Source: Deltaproteobacteria bacterium (GTDB taxonomy: Bacteria > Myxococcota_A > Polyangia > Polyangiales > Polyangiaceae). From it: a DNA stretch of 64,000 nucleotides. Position numbers and translations under genes: made by a program. The stretch lies in NCBI GenBank assembly GCA_016218915.1, contig JACRCQ010000051.1:1-64000 (forward strand), read 5' to 3'. Positions within the stretch are counted from its first letter, which is position 1. Every line of letters starts with the position of its first letter. The notes beneath the pieces are model-generated. The model was not told the origin of the DNA. It made no database searches and saw nothing but the letters and a program-made list of their open reading frames with translations. Below, one piece after another: positions 34,280 to 42,240 of this stretch.

Positions 34280-35986
34280 TCACCTAGCGCAGCGCTCGTC
34301 CGGGATTTCCTTCCTCCGCACCCACCCACGCCCGTCCACTGCGGGACCTGCCGGAAGCCACGTGATCGTCTTTCGCGTCTCGCGCTCCACCACCAGGGTC
34401 ACCGGTACGTCGCTTCGCCCGTGCGAAAGCCTCCACTCCACCACCGTGTCGCCGTCGCGCAGCCCCGCTCGCCACGCTGGCCCGCCCTCTCGCACCCCAA
34501 CCGCCTTGCGGGGCGTTGCCCCACGGGTCGCTTCCTCGTCAAAGCCAGGGTCCCACTCGGAGTAGCGCCTCTTGCCGCTGCGAAAACAGGGGCCAAGCGC
34601 ATCGTCCGGCAGCACCGGCACACTCCCCTTGTCGATCACCTCCGCGAACACTCGCGCCTCCTGTGGGCCCGCAAGCTCGCCCACCACCTCGACCCACCGG
34701 CTCGCCGGAAGCGGTCCGTGGCTGTCGTGCGCCTCTTTGTAGAGACGGCGCAGGATGTCGTCGAGCGACTTCTTGTGATCCCCACGCCCGCGCGCAATCG
34801 CATCCACCCGGGCAGCGTAGAGCGCACCCCGCGCCACGATGAGCGGTAGCACGCCCGGCTCGGACGCGCGCGCAGCGAGCGCCTTGTTCCCCTGCCCTTT
34901 CCATGGCGAAAGCGCGACCGCAGACTCCATGCCGTTCATCTCGTCGATCACTTCCGATGGCGTGAGCAGCCCGAACCGAAACAGCAGATCCCGAGACAGA
35001 TGCCGCGCCATACCCTCCACGAACCAGAGCGCTTCAGCCTCTGGCTCTGTGGGCCCCACCCACAAGCGCTCGCCGATCCATTCCTTGAGGATGCGTGCTG
35101 CAATGGATATTCGAACAGGGCCAGACCAGGTCTCGCCCACACCGAGGTGAGCAACCACGCCGCCAGCACGTCGCGACACTGCGAATGCACCGGGGGCGCG
35201 TCCATCGATCACGAACAGCAATGTAGCTGGAGGGGAGCTTTTGTCGCCGAAGAACTGATGCACAGCAGTTCGAAACCCGGCCATGTCTGCGCTTCCCGGA
35301 CGCGGGTCAAATGCGGTGTAGCCGAACCACGCGGCTTCATCGTGCCCATCAGGCGAGTCAAAGATCGCCTTGCCCATGGGCCCGCCGACCAACATGATCT
35401 CACGCAGATCCTGGATGCGCGTCAGGCGATCGATCGTATCGCCCACACCCAGGCTCGAAGCTGTGCCTTGCGACATGACGTGCGCGTCGGTCATGTCGAT
35501 GCGAACTGAAACAGGAAGGGTGCGATCGAGCCACGCGTCGGGCAGGGCAAAGACCGAGCCGCCGAGAGCGCGAAAGCGATCCGGATCGACTTCCACGCCC
35601 GGAGTGGTGCCGAGCGTGCCAGCAATGGCGGGAAGGGAATAGGAGATGCGAAGGCGTCCGCGAGCACTTCGCTGCAGCGTGAACCTTCCCTTTTGCAGAT
35701 CGACCGGCACAGGGCCGTCGTCATCAGAGGCCTCCACGCGGTCCGGGAGATTGGGAAGAGACCACGGGGAATCGCAGGAAAGGGCCTGGATCTCGACTCG
35801 TACTGAGGGCTTGTCCGCTGGGATCGGGCGTACGGTAAGACGGAGGGAAGGAGGGGAAGGTGCTCTCGCAGCAGGAGGAGCGGAAGGAGGAGCAGAAGGA
35901 GCGGGAGGGAGAGACGGGCATGATTGAGGGACGGGCGCGCACGCGCACACCGCGATGACGGGGAGAAGGAGGAGCGCGCGTTTCAT
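34280..35986 (-). CDS. M61-like lipoprotein with PDZ domain, zinc site lost
   Basis: A 568-residue protein with signal peptide ending VCAC (Cys16) and a Pro/Ala/Ser linker. The layout is that of M61 glycyl-aminopeptidase-like proteins: an N-terminal beta domain, then a gluzincin-like helical part with ALWFVEGMARHLSRDLLFRF and GLLTPSEVIDEMN near residue 317, and a C-terminal PDZ-like domain at about 478-550 (GVREGGPAWRAGLRDGDTVV). Where M61 enzymes have HExxHxW, this protein has ARILKEW. The zinc ligands are therefore missing while the downstream 'EG' remains, and it is probably not a peptidase. It is likely a periplasmic or outer-membrane binding protein. Confidence 0.7.
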   Translation of the reverse strand: MKRALLLLPVIAVCACAPVPQSCPSLPPAPSAPPSAPPAARAPSPPSLRLTVRPIPADKPSVRVEIQALSCDSPWSLPNLPDRVEASDDDGPVPVDLQKGRFTLQRSARGRLRISYSLPAIAGTLGTTPGVEVDPDRFRALGGSVFALPDAWLDRTLPVSVRIDMTDAHVMSQGTASSLGVGDTIDRLTRIQDLREIMLVGGPMGKAIFDSPDGHDEAAWFGYTAFDPRPGSADMAGFRTAVHQFFGDKSSPPATLLFVIDGRAPGAFAVSRRAGGVVAHLGVGETWSGPVRISIAARILKEWIGERLWVGPTEPEAEALWFVEGMARHLSRDLLFRFGLLTPSEVIDEMNGMESAVALSPWKGQGNKALAARASEPGVLPLIVARGALYAARVDAIARGRGDHKKSLDDILRRLYKEAHDSHGPLPASRWVEVVGELAGPQEARVFAEVIDKGSVPVLPDDALGPCFRSGKRRYSEWDPGFDEEATRGATPRKAVGVREGGPAWRAGLRDGDTVVEWRLSHGRSDVPVTLVVERETRKTITWLPAGPAVDGRGWVRRKEIPDERCAR

Positions 35987-36051
35987 GGGGGGATGATAGC
36001 GGAAAACGCGGGGCGCAATCCGGATTCATCCGAGAGCGCCGCAGGCCATTG

Positions 36052-36268
36052 GACGATCCGAGGCGTGGCCGGGGGCATGGACGATCCGAGGCGCTCCGGG
36101 CGAATAGACGATCCGACGGGCGCCGGGGGTATCGGCATTCCGATGCGTGCCCGGGGTATGGGCATTCCGATGCGTGCCAGGGGTATGGGCATTCCGATGC
36201 GTGCCCGGGGTATGGGCATTCCGATGCGTGCCCGGGGTATGGACGATCCGATACGATGGACGATTCGA
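36052..36268. repeat. 27-bp tandem repeat (minisatellite), about 8 units
   Basis: Units begin at 36052, 36080, 36107, 36134, 36161, 36188, 36215 and 36242. The four central ones are nearly identical (ggcattccgatgcgtgcc, then cggggtatg) and the outer ones read gacgatccg instead of ggcattccg. The 27-bp period keeps frames open on both strands, but no ribosome site or plausible protein exists, so I treat it as non-coding. Copy number is probably variable. Confidence 0.85.
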
Positions 36269-36282
36269 TTCGTTGGATAGAT

Positions 36283-36351
36283 CCGCCGGCTGAAGTGCCG
36301 GCGGCTGATGCAAGTCAGTTGCGCGGTTAGCCAAGCCCCCATTCGGGGGCT
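36283..36351. repeat. Two adjacent REP-like hairpins
   Basis: CCGCCGGC-TGAAGT-GCCGGCGG at 36283-36304 and AGCCCCC-ATTC-GGGGGCT at 36334-36351 are perfect stems of 8 and 7 pairs. There is no T-run, so they are not clear intrinsic terminators. Such paired palindromes in intergenic DNA resemble REP elements mobilised by REP-associated transposases; none is encoded in this window. The rest of the gap up to 36557 holds nothing else that I recognise. Confidence 0.55.
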
Positions 36352-36557
36352 CTGCGTCCGTCCCGTCGAACCAACAACAACAACCTCCCCGTCTTCGCGC
36401 CTTCGTGTGACTCTGATCCGGTGAGCGAGGCATCAGAGCCGAACTTGTCACGCACGAACGCTCGCACGTTGACGAATCCGATTCCTTTGGTTTGTGGGAT
36501 GGCTCCCATCGACCCATGGGAGACGCATAGCAGGCTGTTGTCAAGCGCGAGAAGGCA

Positions 36558-39260
36558 TCACTGCGGGTAGCATTCGAGCGAAGCAGCTCCGCCGGCCTGG
36601 ACGCACTGGTAGTTGGTCCTGCACTCGGCCACGCTCGCACAGGTATCCATGCACCAGGAGTTGGCGCCGAGCAGCACGCAATCGCTACCAGCAGGGCACG
36701 TCCCGGTCCCGGTGTCGCACTGCAGGAGGCAGTAACCGGACGGCCATCCGTTGGCCGCCAGCCCGCACCCGCCCCAGCGTCCACCCGCGCAATCCCACGT
36801 CCCGGTGCACGCAGCGCCGATCGCTCCGGTCCCGGTCGCCGCAGGCGCGCACTCGGTGCTCGCGTTGTTGTCGACGTCGTAGCACAGGTAGCCATCCGCT
36901 CGGCAGCTCGAGGAGTTGACGCAATCCTTGAAGCACACGCCTTCTCCGTTGGCGTTCTTCAGCGTGCAATGTGAGCCTGCGCCGCACTGCACCGTAGCCG
37001 AGCACGGCTCGGTGTAGCAGTATCCCTGGTGATAGCCGAGCGATTCCGTGGCGCAGCGTCCGGTCTGGCCGCCAGCGCAATCGGCGAACGTGTTGCACGG
37101 CGCCCCGACCACGCCAGCGCCGCTTCCGATCGGCGCGCACTCCTTGACGCCAGCCCGATCATAGTCGTAGCACTCGTAGTTCGGCGTGCGGCACTCCGAG
37201 TTGGCAGCGCAGTTCTTCAGGCAGACACCGTTGTTCGTGGTCGCGTCCTTGAGCGCGCAGTGGGCGCCTGTGCCGCAATCGCCATCGGTGACGCAGCTCT
37301 TGCTGCAGTATCCACCAGGCCACCCGTCGTTGGCTTCGACCACGCACGCGCCGCTGGCGCAGTCCGCGGTTCCATCGGTGCACGGATCCCCCACGAGCCC
37401 CACGCCCTTGGGGCAGTCTGCGTCCTTGCTGTTGGTGCACCCCGCAGGGCAGCACCCGTCGCCGGCCAGGCACTGGGAGATGTTCTGGTGGCCGCACACT
37501 ACGTTGCAGTTCTGTGCGCTGCCGGTCTTGGTGTCGATGGTGCAGGCGTTGTTGTCGTTGCACGATGCGGGGCAGTTGCCGTCGCAGGTCTCCCCGGCTT
37601 CCACCGTGGAATTGCCGCACGTGGCCGAGCAATCCTTGTCGCTGTTGTTGTTGCACCCTGCAGGGCAGCACCCGTCGCCGGTCACGCAGGTCGTGATGGT
37701 CTGGTAGGTGCAGATCACGTTGCAGGTATTGGCCTTGCCGGACAGCGTGTCGATCGTGCAGGCATTGCTGTCGTTGCAGGTTGCAGGGCAGTTGCTGTCG
37801 CAGGTCTCGCCCGGGTCGATGACGCCGTTGCCGCAGAACGGCGAGCAGTCGTTGTCGTTGCCGCTGGTGCATCCGTTGGGGCAGCACCCGTCGTTGTTGG
37901 CGCAGGTGGTGATGTTCTGGTGCGAGCAGGCTACGTTGCAGTTGGCCTGGCTGCCGGTCATCGAGTCAATGGTGCATGCGCTGCCGTCGTTGCAGTTTGC
38001 AGGGCAGTTGCCGTCGCAGGACTCGCCGGACTCGACTGTGCCGTTGCCGCACGTGGCCGAGCACTCCTTGTCGTTGTTGTTGTTGCACCCGGCAGGGCAG
38101 CACCCGTCGCCGGTGACGCACTGGGTGATTGACTGGTGGCTGCACACGGCGCTGCAGGTCGAAGCGCTGCCGGTCATGCTGTCCAGGGTGCAGGCATTGC
38201 CGTCGGAGCAATCGGCGGGGCAGTTCCCGTCGCAGGTTTCCCCTGGTTCCACGACCATGTTGCCGCACGAGGCCGAGCAGTCCTTGTCGCTGTTGTTGTT
38301 GCATCCGGCAGGGCAGCAGCCGTCGGCCGAGACGCACTGGGTCACTGGCTGGTGCGTGCAGGCTGCGCTGCAGGTCGATGCGCTTCCTGTCATGGTGTCA
38401 GCGGTGCAGGCGTTGCCGTCGTTGCAGTCAGCGGGGCAGTTGCCGTCGCAGGTTTCGCCCGGATCGACAACGGCGTTGCCGCAGGTGGCTGAGCAGTCCT
38501 TGTCCGTGCCCGAGGTGCAGCCGGCAGGGCAGCACCCGTCGCCGCCGGTGCACTGGGTCACTGGCTGGTGCGTGCAGGCTGCGCTGCAATTCGAGGCGCT
38601 TCCGGTCATGGTGTCAGCGGTGCAGGCGTTGCCGTCGTTGCAGTCCGCAGGGCAGTTGCCGTCGCAGGTCTCGCCCGGGTCGACCACGCCATTGCCGCAC
38701 GTTGCCGAGCAGTCCTTGTCCGTGCCTGAGGTGCAGCCGGCCGGGCAGCACCCGTCGCCGCCCATGCACTGGTTGACCACGGAGTGGGCGCACGTTGCAT
38801 CGCATTTTGCAGTGGAGCCGCTGAGCGTGTCCGAGGTGCAGGCGTTTCCGTCGTTGCAGTCGGACGGGCAGTTGCCGTCGCAGGTCTCGCCTGGGTCGAC
38901 GACGCCGTTGCCGCACGCGGCGGTGCAGTCTTTGTCGTTGGCGGTGGTGCAGGCGGCAGGGCAGCACCCATCGCCGGTCTTGCATTCGGTGATCGGCTGG
39001 TGTTTGCACTCGGCTGAGCAGGCGGCAGCGGTGCCGGCCATGGTGTCGGTGGTGCAGGACTTGGAGTCATCGCAGGAGGTGGGGCATGCGCCGACGCCGG
39101 AAGCGATGGCAGGGTCGCAGAGCTCGCCCATGTCGAGCTTGGCGTTGCCGCAGGTGGGCTGCGGGGCCTGGGCGGCCGGGGTATCGCTGCTGGAGCAGTT
39201 GGGAAGGATGAAGAGAAGTCCGAGAATAACCGGGGTAAACAAGCGATGGTTGCGCAACAT
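36558..39260 (-). CDS. Cys-rich lipoprotein with eight 72-residue repeats
   Basis: A 900-residue protein. The start at 39260 follows a GGAGG site, and the signal peptide ends FILPNC (Cys22). Eight tandem units of about 72 residues follow, with the pattern CGNGVVDPGETCDGNCPADC, NDGNACT-DTMTGS-C, HQ-T-C-GDGCCPAGC and DKDCSA. This is the myxobacterial Cys-rich repeat type. The C-terminal 300 residues are three longer Cys-rich modules (GAPCNTFADCAGG, GYCYTEPC, CGAGSHCTLKNANGEGVC, CYDVDNN). No enzyme motif is present. It is a disulphide-dense, probably surface-displayed rod. Central repeats are nearly identical at DNA level, so gene length may change by recombination. Confidence 0.85.
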   Translation of the reverse strand: MLRNHRLFTPVILGLLFILPNCSSSDTPAAQAPQPTCGNAKLDMGELCDPAIASGVGACPTSCDDSKSCTTDTMAGTAAACSAECKHQPITECKTGDGCCPAACTTANDKDCTAACGNGVVDPGETCDGNCPSDCNDGNACTSDTLSGSTAKCDATCAHSVVNQCMGGDGCCPAGCTSGTDKDCSATCGNGVVDPGETCDGNCPADCNDGNACTADTMTGSASNCSAACTHQPVTQCTGGDGCCPAGCTSGTDKDCSATCGNAVVDPGETCDGNCPADCNDGNACTADTMTGSASTCSAACTHQPVTQCVSADGCCPAGCNNNSDKDCSASCGNMVVEPGETCDGNCPADCSDGNACTLDSMTGSASTCSAVCSHQSITQCVTGDGCCPAGCNNNNDKECSATCGNGTVESGESCDGNCPANCNDGSACTIDSMTGSQANCNVACSHQNITTCANNDGCCPNGCTSGNDNDCSPFCGNGVIDPGETCDSNCPATCNDSNACTIDTLSGKANTCNVICTYQTITTCVTGDGCCPAGCNNNSDKDCSATCGNSTVEAGETCDGNCPASCNDNNACTIDTKTGSAQNCNVVCGHQNISQCLAGDGCCPAGCTNSKDADCPKGVGLVGDPCTDGTADCASGACVVEANDGWPGGYCSKSCVTDGDCGTGAHCALKDATTNNGVCLKNCAANSECRTPNYECYDYDRAGVKECAPIGSGAGVVGAPCNTFADCAGGQTGRCATESLGYHQGYCYTEPCSATVQCGAGSHCTLKNANGEGVCFKDCVNSSSCRADGYLCYDVDNNASTECAPAATGTGAIGAACTGTWDCAGGRWGGCGLAANGWPSGYCLLQCDTGTGTCPAGSDCVLLGANSWCMDTCASVAECRTNYQCVQAGGAASLECYPQ

Positions 39261-39500
39261 CAAGTCCTCCAATCGTGATTTGGATTCGTAGAAAGGGGGG
39301 ATCCCTGACGGAAAGGAGGAGGGTCGCTGGGCGGCGTCGCAACAAATCCGGCCCCCCCTCACGGGAAACCCTGGGGGGCTACCTTTCAGGGGCAGAGGGT
39401 TCACTGGGAGAAGGGAGGTCGGGAGGGTGAGTTGTATCGCACGGGTCGCGTTGAGCTCGCGGGATACCGTCGGGGATTCGGGGCGCGCCGCTTTCTCGGT

Positions 39501-39538
39501 CTTGCCCTTGCCCTTGCCCTTGCCCCTGCCCTTGCCCG
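39501..39538 (-). repeat. GGGCAA hexanucleotide run, G-quadruplex candidate
   Basis: On the minus strand this reads as six runs of three or four G separated by two or three bases (GGGCAAGGGCAGGGG and so on). It is both a simple-sequence repeat and a strong G-quadruplex pattern. It lies about 240 bases upstream of the start of the 8-repeat lipoprotein on the same strand, within or near its promoter region. Confidence 0.7.
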
Positions 39539-39560
39539 ATGCGGACTCCGGGACGCTCAA

Positions 39561-40250
39561 CCGATCGCGTTGCCCTCGGGAAGGTTGCCGCAGATCCCGC
39601 AGATCTCCCGCTGATCGCCGCAGAAGGGATCACAGGGCTGGCCCTCCAGGTTCACGTCATTTGCCTCCGACGCGCCAGCCTCTGCTCTGCAGCCAAGTCC
39701 GATCGCTTTACCCTCGGGAAGGCTGCCGCAGATCCCGCAGATCTCCGGCAGATCGCCGCAGAGGGGATCACAGGGCTGGGACTCCAGGTTCACGTCCGTT
39801 GATTACGACGCACCAACCTCTGCGATGATCTGCGTTGATCTGCAGCCAAGTCCGATCGCTTTGCCCTCGGGAAGGCTGCCGCAGATCCCGCAGATCTCCG
39901 GCAGATCGCCGCAGAAGGGATCACAGGGCTGGGACTCCAGGTTCACGTCCGTTGATTACGACGCACCAACCTCTGCGATGATCTGCGTTGATCTGCGGCC
40001 CAATCCGATCGCCTCGCAGACGGGAAGGTTGCCGCAGATCCCGCAGATCTCCCGCTGATCGCCGCAGAAGGGATCACAGGGCTGGCCCTCCAGGTTCACG
40101 TCATTTGCCTCCGACGGGCCAGCCTCTGCTCTGCAGCAAAGTCCGATCGCTTTGCCCTCGGGAAGGCTGCCGCAGATCCCGCAGATCTCCGGCAGATCGC
40201 CGCAGAAGGGATCACAGGGCTGGCCCTCCAGGTTCACATCCAACGACCCC
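39561..40250. repeat. Five tandem intergenic units of 138 or 153 bp
   Basis: Units begin with ccgatcgc at 39561, 39699, 39852, 40005 and 40143; the spacings are 138, 153, 153 and 138. Each contains cgggaagg, cgcagatcccgcagatctc, agggatcacagggctgg and caggttcacgt. The 15-bp difference comes from gatgatctgcgttgatctgcg, present or absent. Open frames exist on both strands, but no ribosome site or plausible protein does. The word gcagatc also dominates the array at 63383-64000. Confidence 0.85.
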
Positions 40251-40551
40251 GACGCGCTCGAGCTACAAGGACAGCATGACCCTGCTGCGATGGGACACAG
40301 GCGTAGACTTCGAGATAGCGGTGGACAGGAGCGTGGACCGGGACGACGCGGTCGTCCGAACCAATATTGTACAGTGAGCCCCAGCTTGGGCTGGTTCGAA
40401 AACCGCACACGCTGCGCGTGAATAACGTCGCACCAACCCCACTAACCCTTCGCGCCTTCGTGTCTTCGTGTGGCTCCCCCCTCTGCCGTATCATGCCCGG
40501 TCGGCCGCTTTGACGATGCCATGGCGGATGGTGTATCGTGAACCTACCAAG

Positions 40552-41844
40552 ATGACGCACGTTGCACCCAGACCATCCGCGCGGTTGGCCTTGATCGCGT
40601 TCGCGCTCTTGCAAGGCTGCGCCGCGATCGCTGGGCTCGATTCCCTCGAGGTCAAGGAGACCACCGACGCGGGCTCGGGCGGCCAGGCCGGTCAAGCGGG
40701 CGTAGGGGGCACGGCGGGGACCGCTGGCAGCGCGGGGAAAGCAGGGACCTCAGGCAATGCGGGCACCGCCGGGACCGCTGGCAGCGCAGGGAAAGCAGGG
40801 ACCGGAGGCAATGCGGGCACCGCCGGGACAGCAGGCACCGGAGGCGCTGCGGGTTCGGCTGGCTCAGCAGGCTCAACAGGCACCGGAGGCGCTGCGGGTT
40901 CGGCTGGCACCGCAGGCACCGCAGGCTCAACAGGCACCGGAGGCGTTGCGGGCGCGGCTGGGACCTCGGGTTGCCCGACCGGCTACCAGTGCGCACCTCC
41001 CCCGTCGAACGCGGTCGGTGATGGTATGATCGGATGGATCGGCTCAGCCGGCAGCTCGAGCTCCTGTCCGTCCGATGCAACGATCGCGGCCTACTACGAG
41101 CAGAACGTGCTGGACAAGGCTGAGCCGGCAACGTGCGCGTGCGCATGCTCCCCGCCGCCGTCCCCCACGTGCGTGTCGACGGTGACCTGCTTTGCAGCCA
41201 CTGCCTGCGCTGGCTCGGGCGTATCCGCGCAGCAGGCGTCCACCGGCAATTGCCAGACGCAGAGCCCGCCGGGCATGAATCCGGTCTACACGTGCCAGGC
41301 CACGCCCCCGTCCCCGTACTTCAACGGCACCTGCAGCGCCACCGCGAACACGAGCGTCGTCGCGCCGAGCTCGACCCTTCAAGCCTGCCTGACGAAGCTA
41401 TCCAATGCTGTCCCCTGCGCTGGCGGGGGAACGTGTGCGCCCGCTGCGCCGTCGATCGGCACCGGTCCATGCCTTGCCATTCCTGGAGCGCTGTCGGTCT
41501 GCCCGAGTCCCTACACCCAGCAGACCGTGCTCTGGCAATCCTACAACGACATGAGGAGCTGCTCCACGCTCGCGTGCGGTTGTTCGGACGCTGCCGGAAG
41601 CTGCTCCTGCTCAGACCCTGATTGCGGGGTACGCGTCAACTCCTCTTCGAGCTGCAATGCCCAGTCCACCATGGTGCCAACGACGAATCAGTGCGTGAAC
41701 GTGGTGACTCCCCAGTTCAACTGGGGCGTGGAGCTGATCGGCTACAAGCCCAATGTCGGCTGCACCCCTTCGGGCACCGCGTTTCCCACCGGCAATGTGC
41801 AGGGTTCCGGCCCGATCACGTTCTGCTGCATGACCACGCCGTAA
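40552..41844 (+). CDS. Lipoprotein with Gly/Ala-Thr repeat linker and Cys-rich domain
   Basis: A 430-residue protein starting at the ATG at 40552 with a signal peptide ending LLQGC (Cys23), followed by AAIAGLDSLEV, a sequence typical of myxobacterial lipoproteins. A linker of about 100 residues made of GTAGTAGSAGKAG-like units follows. The C-terminal 290 residues are Cys/Ser/Pro-rich (CACACSPPPSPTCVSTVTC, then CGCSDAAGSCSCSDPDC) and end NVQGSGPITFCCMTTP. Function is unknown. It is the only plus-strand gene between 33 and 42 kb and is convergent with ftsZ. Confidence 0.8.
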   Translation: MTHVAPRPSARLALIAFALLQGCAAIAGLDSLEVKETTDAGSGGQAGQAGVGGTAGTAGSAGKAGTSGNAGTAGTAGSAGKAGTGGNAGTAGTAGTGGAAGSAGSAGSTGTGGAAGSAGTAGTAGSTGTGGVAGAAGTSGCPTGYQCAPPPSNAVGDGMIGWIGSAGSSSSCPSDATIAAYYEQNVLDKAEPATCACACSPPPSPTCVSTVTCFAATACAGSGVSAQQASTGNCQTQSPPGMNPVYTCQATPPSPYFNGTCSATANTSVVAPSSTLQACLTKLSNAVPCAGGGTCAPAAPSIGTGPCLAIPGALSVCPSPYTQQTVLWQSYNDMRSCSTLACGCSDAAGSCSCSDPDCGVRVNSSSSCNAQSTMVPTTNQCVNVVTPQFNWGVELIGYKPNVGCTPSGTAFPTGNVQGSGPITFCCMTTP

Positions 41845-41904
41845 GCTCGAAATGGAGGGCTATTCCGAACGCACGGCCGACAACGAGGAAGCCCCCGTCC
41901 AAGA

Positions 41905-42189
41905 CTCTACCGCAAGCCCCGCGCGACCCGCGCGCACAAAATCCCCCTCCAGAACCCTCCAAATCTCCCGTCTCCCTGTGAACTACTCTACTCTGCCCAC
42001 TGCAAGGTAGCCCCCAAGGGTCTACCGCAAGCCCCGCGCGACCCGTGCGCATTAAATCCCCCTCCAAATCTCCCGTCTCCCAGTAAACTACTCTGCCACT
42101 GCAAGGTAGCCCCCTAGGGTCTACCGCAAGCCCCGCGCGACCGTCTCCCAGTAAACTACTCTGCCCCTGCAAGGTAGCCCCCTAGGGTA
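41905..42189. repeat. Three intergenic repeat units next to the ftsZ terminator
   Basis: Units share tctaccgcaagccccgcgcg (near 41906, 42022 and 42121), ctcccgtctcccagtaaact and ctgcaaggtagcccc. Spacings are about 116 and 99 bases, the last unit being shorter. They fill the space between a convergent lipoprotein gene and the ftsZ terminator. I see no gene or T-run in them. Confidence 0.75.
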
Positions 42190-42191
42190 AG

Positions 42192-42218
42192 AAAAAGGCC
42201 GCGCTTTCGCACGGCCTC
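42192..42218 (-). terminator. Intrinsic terminator of the dcw cluster
   Basis: On the minus strand, AGGCCGTGC-GAAA-GCGCGGCCT forms a nine-pair stem with one G-U pair and a GAAA tetraloop, followed at once by TTTTTC. It lies 22 bases after the ftsZ stop, a canonical Rho-independent terminator. Confidence 0.9.
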
Positions 42219-42240
42219 TTCGCTCGAATCTAACGTAAGA

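Noticed and set aside
36052..36268. CRISPR array
   Set aside because: The repeats are head to tail without spacers and no cas genes are near; the same holds for the 99-bp array at 63383.
35983..36895. Open frames encoding GIPMRARG-type repeats over the 27-bp minisatellite
   Set aside because: The frames are open only because 27 is a multiple of three; there is no ribosome site and no domain, and they run into the antisense of another gene.
37708..39291. Long plus-strand open frame opposite the 8-repeat Cys-rich lipoprotein
   Set aside because: It is the antisense of a repeated, GC-rich coding sequence; it has no ribosome site or recognisable protein, and the minus strand has a clear signal peptide and Cys repeats.
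39427..40421. Open frames in the 138/153-bp array encoding LPEICGICG-like repeats
   Set aside because: The peptides mirror a DNA repeat that is open in several frames on both strands; no start signal or signal peptide is present.
40375..40430. tRNA-like word ggttcga
   Set aside because: No acceptor or anticodon stems can be drawn around it; no tRNA gene was found anywhere in the window.
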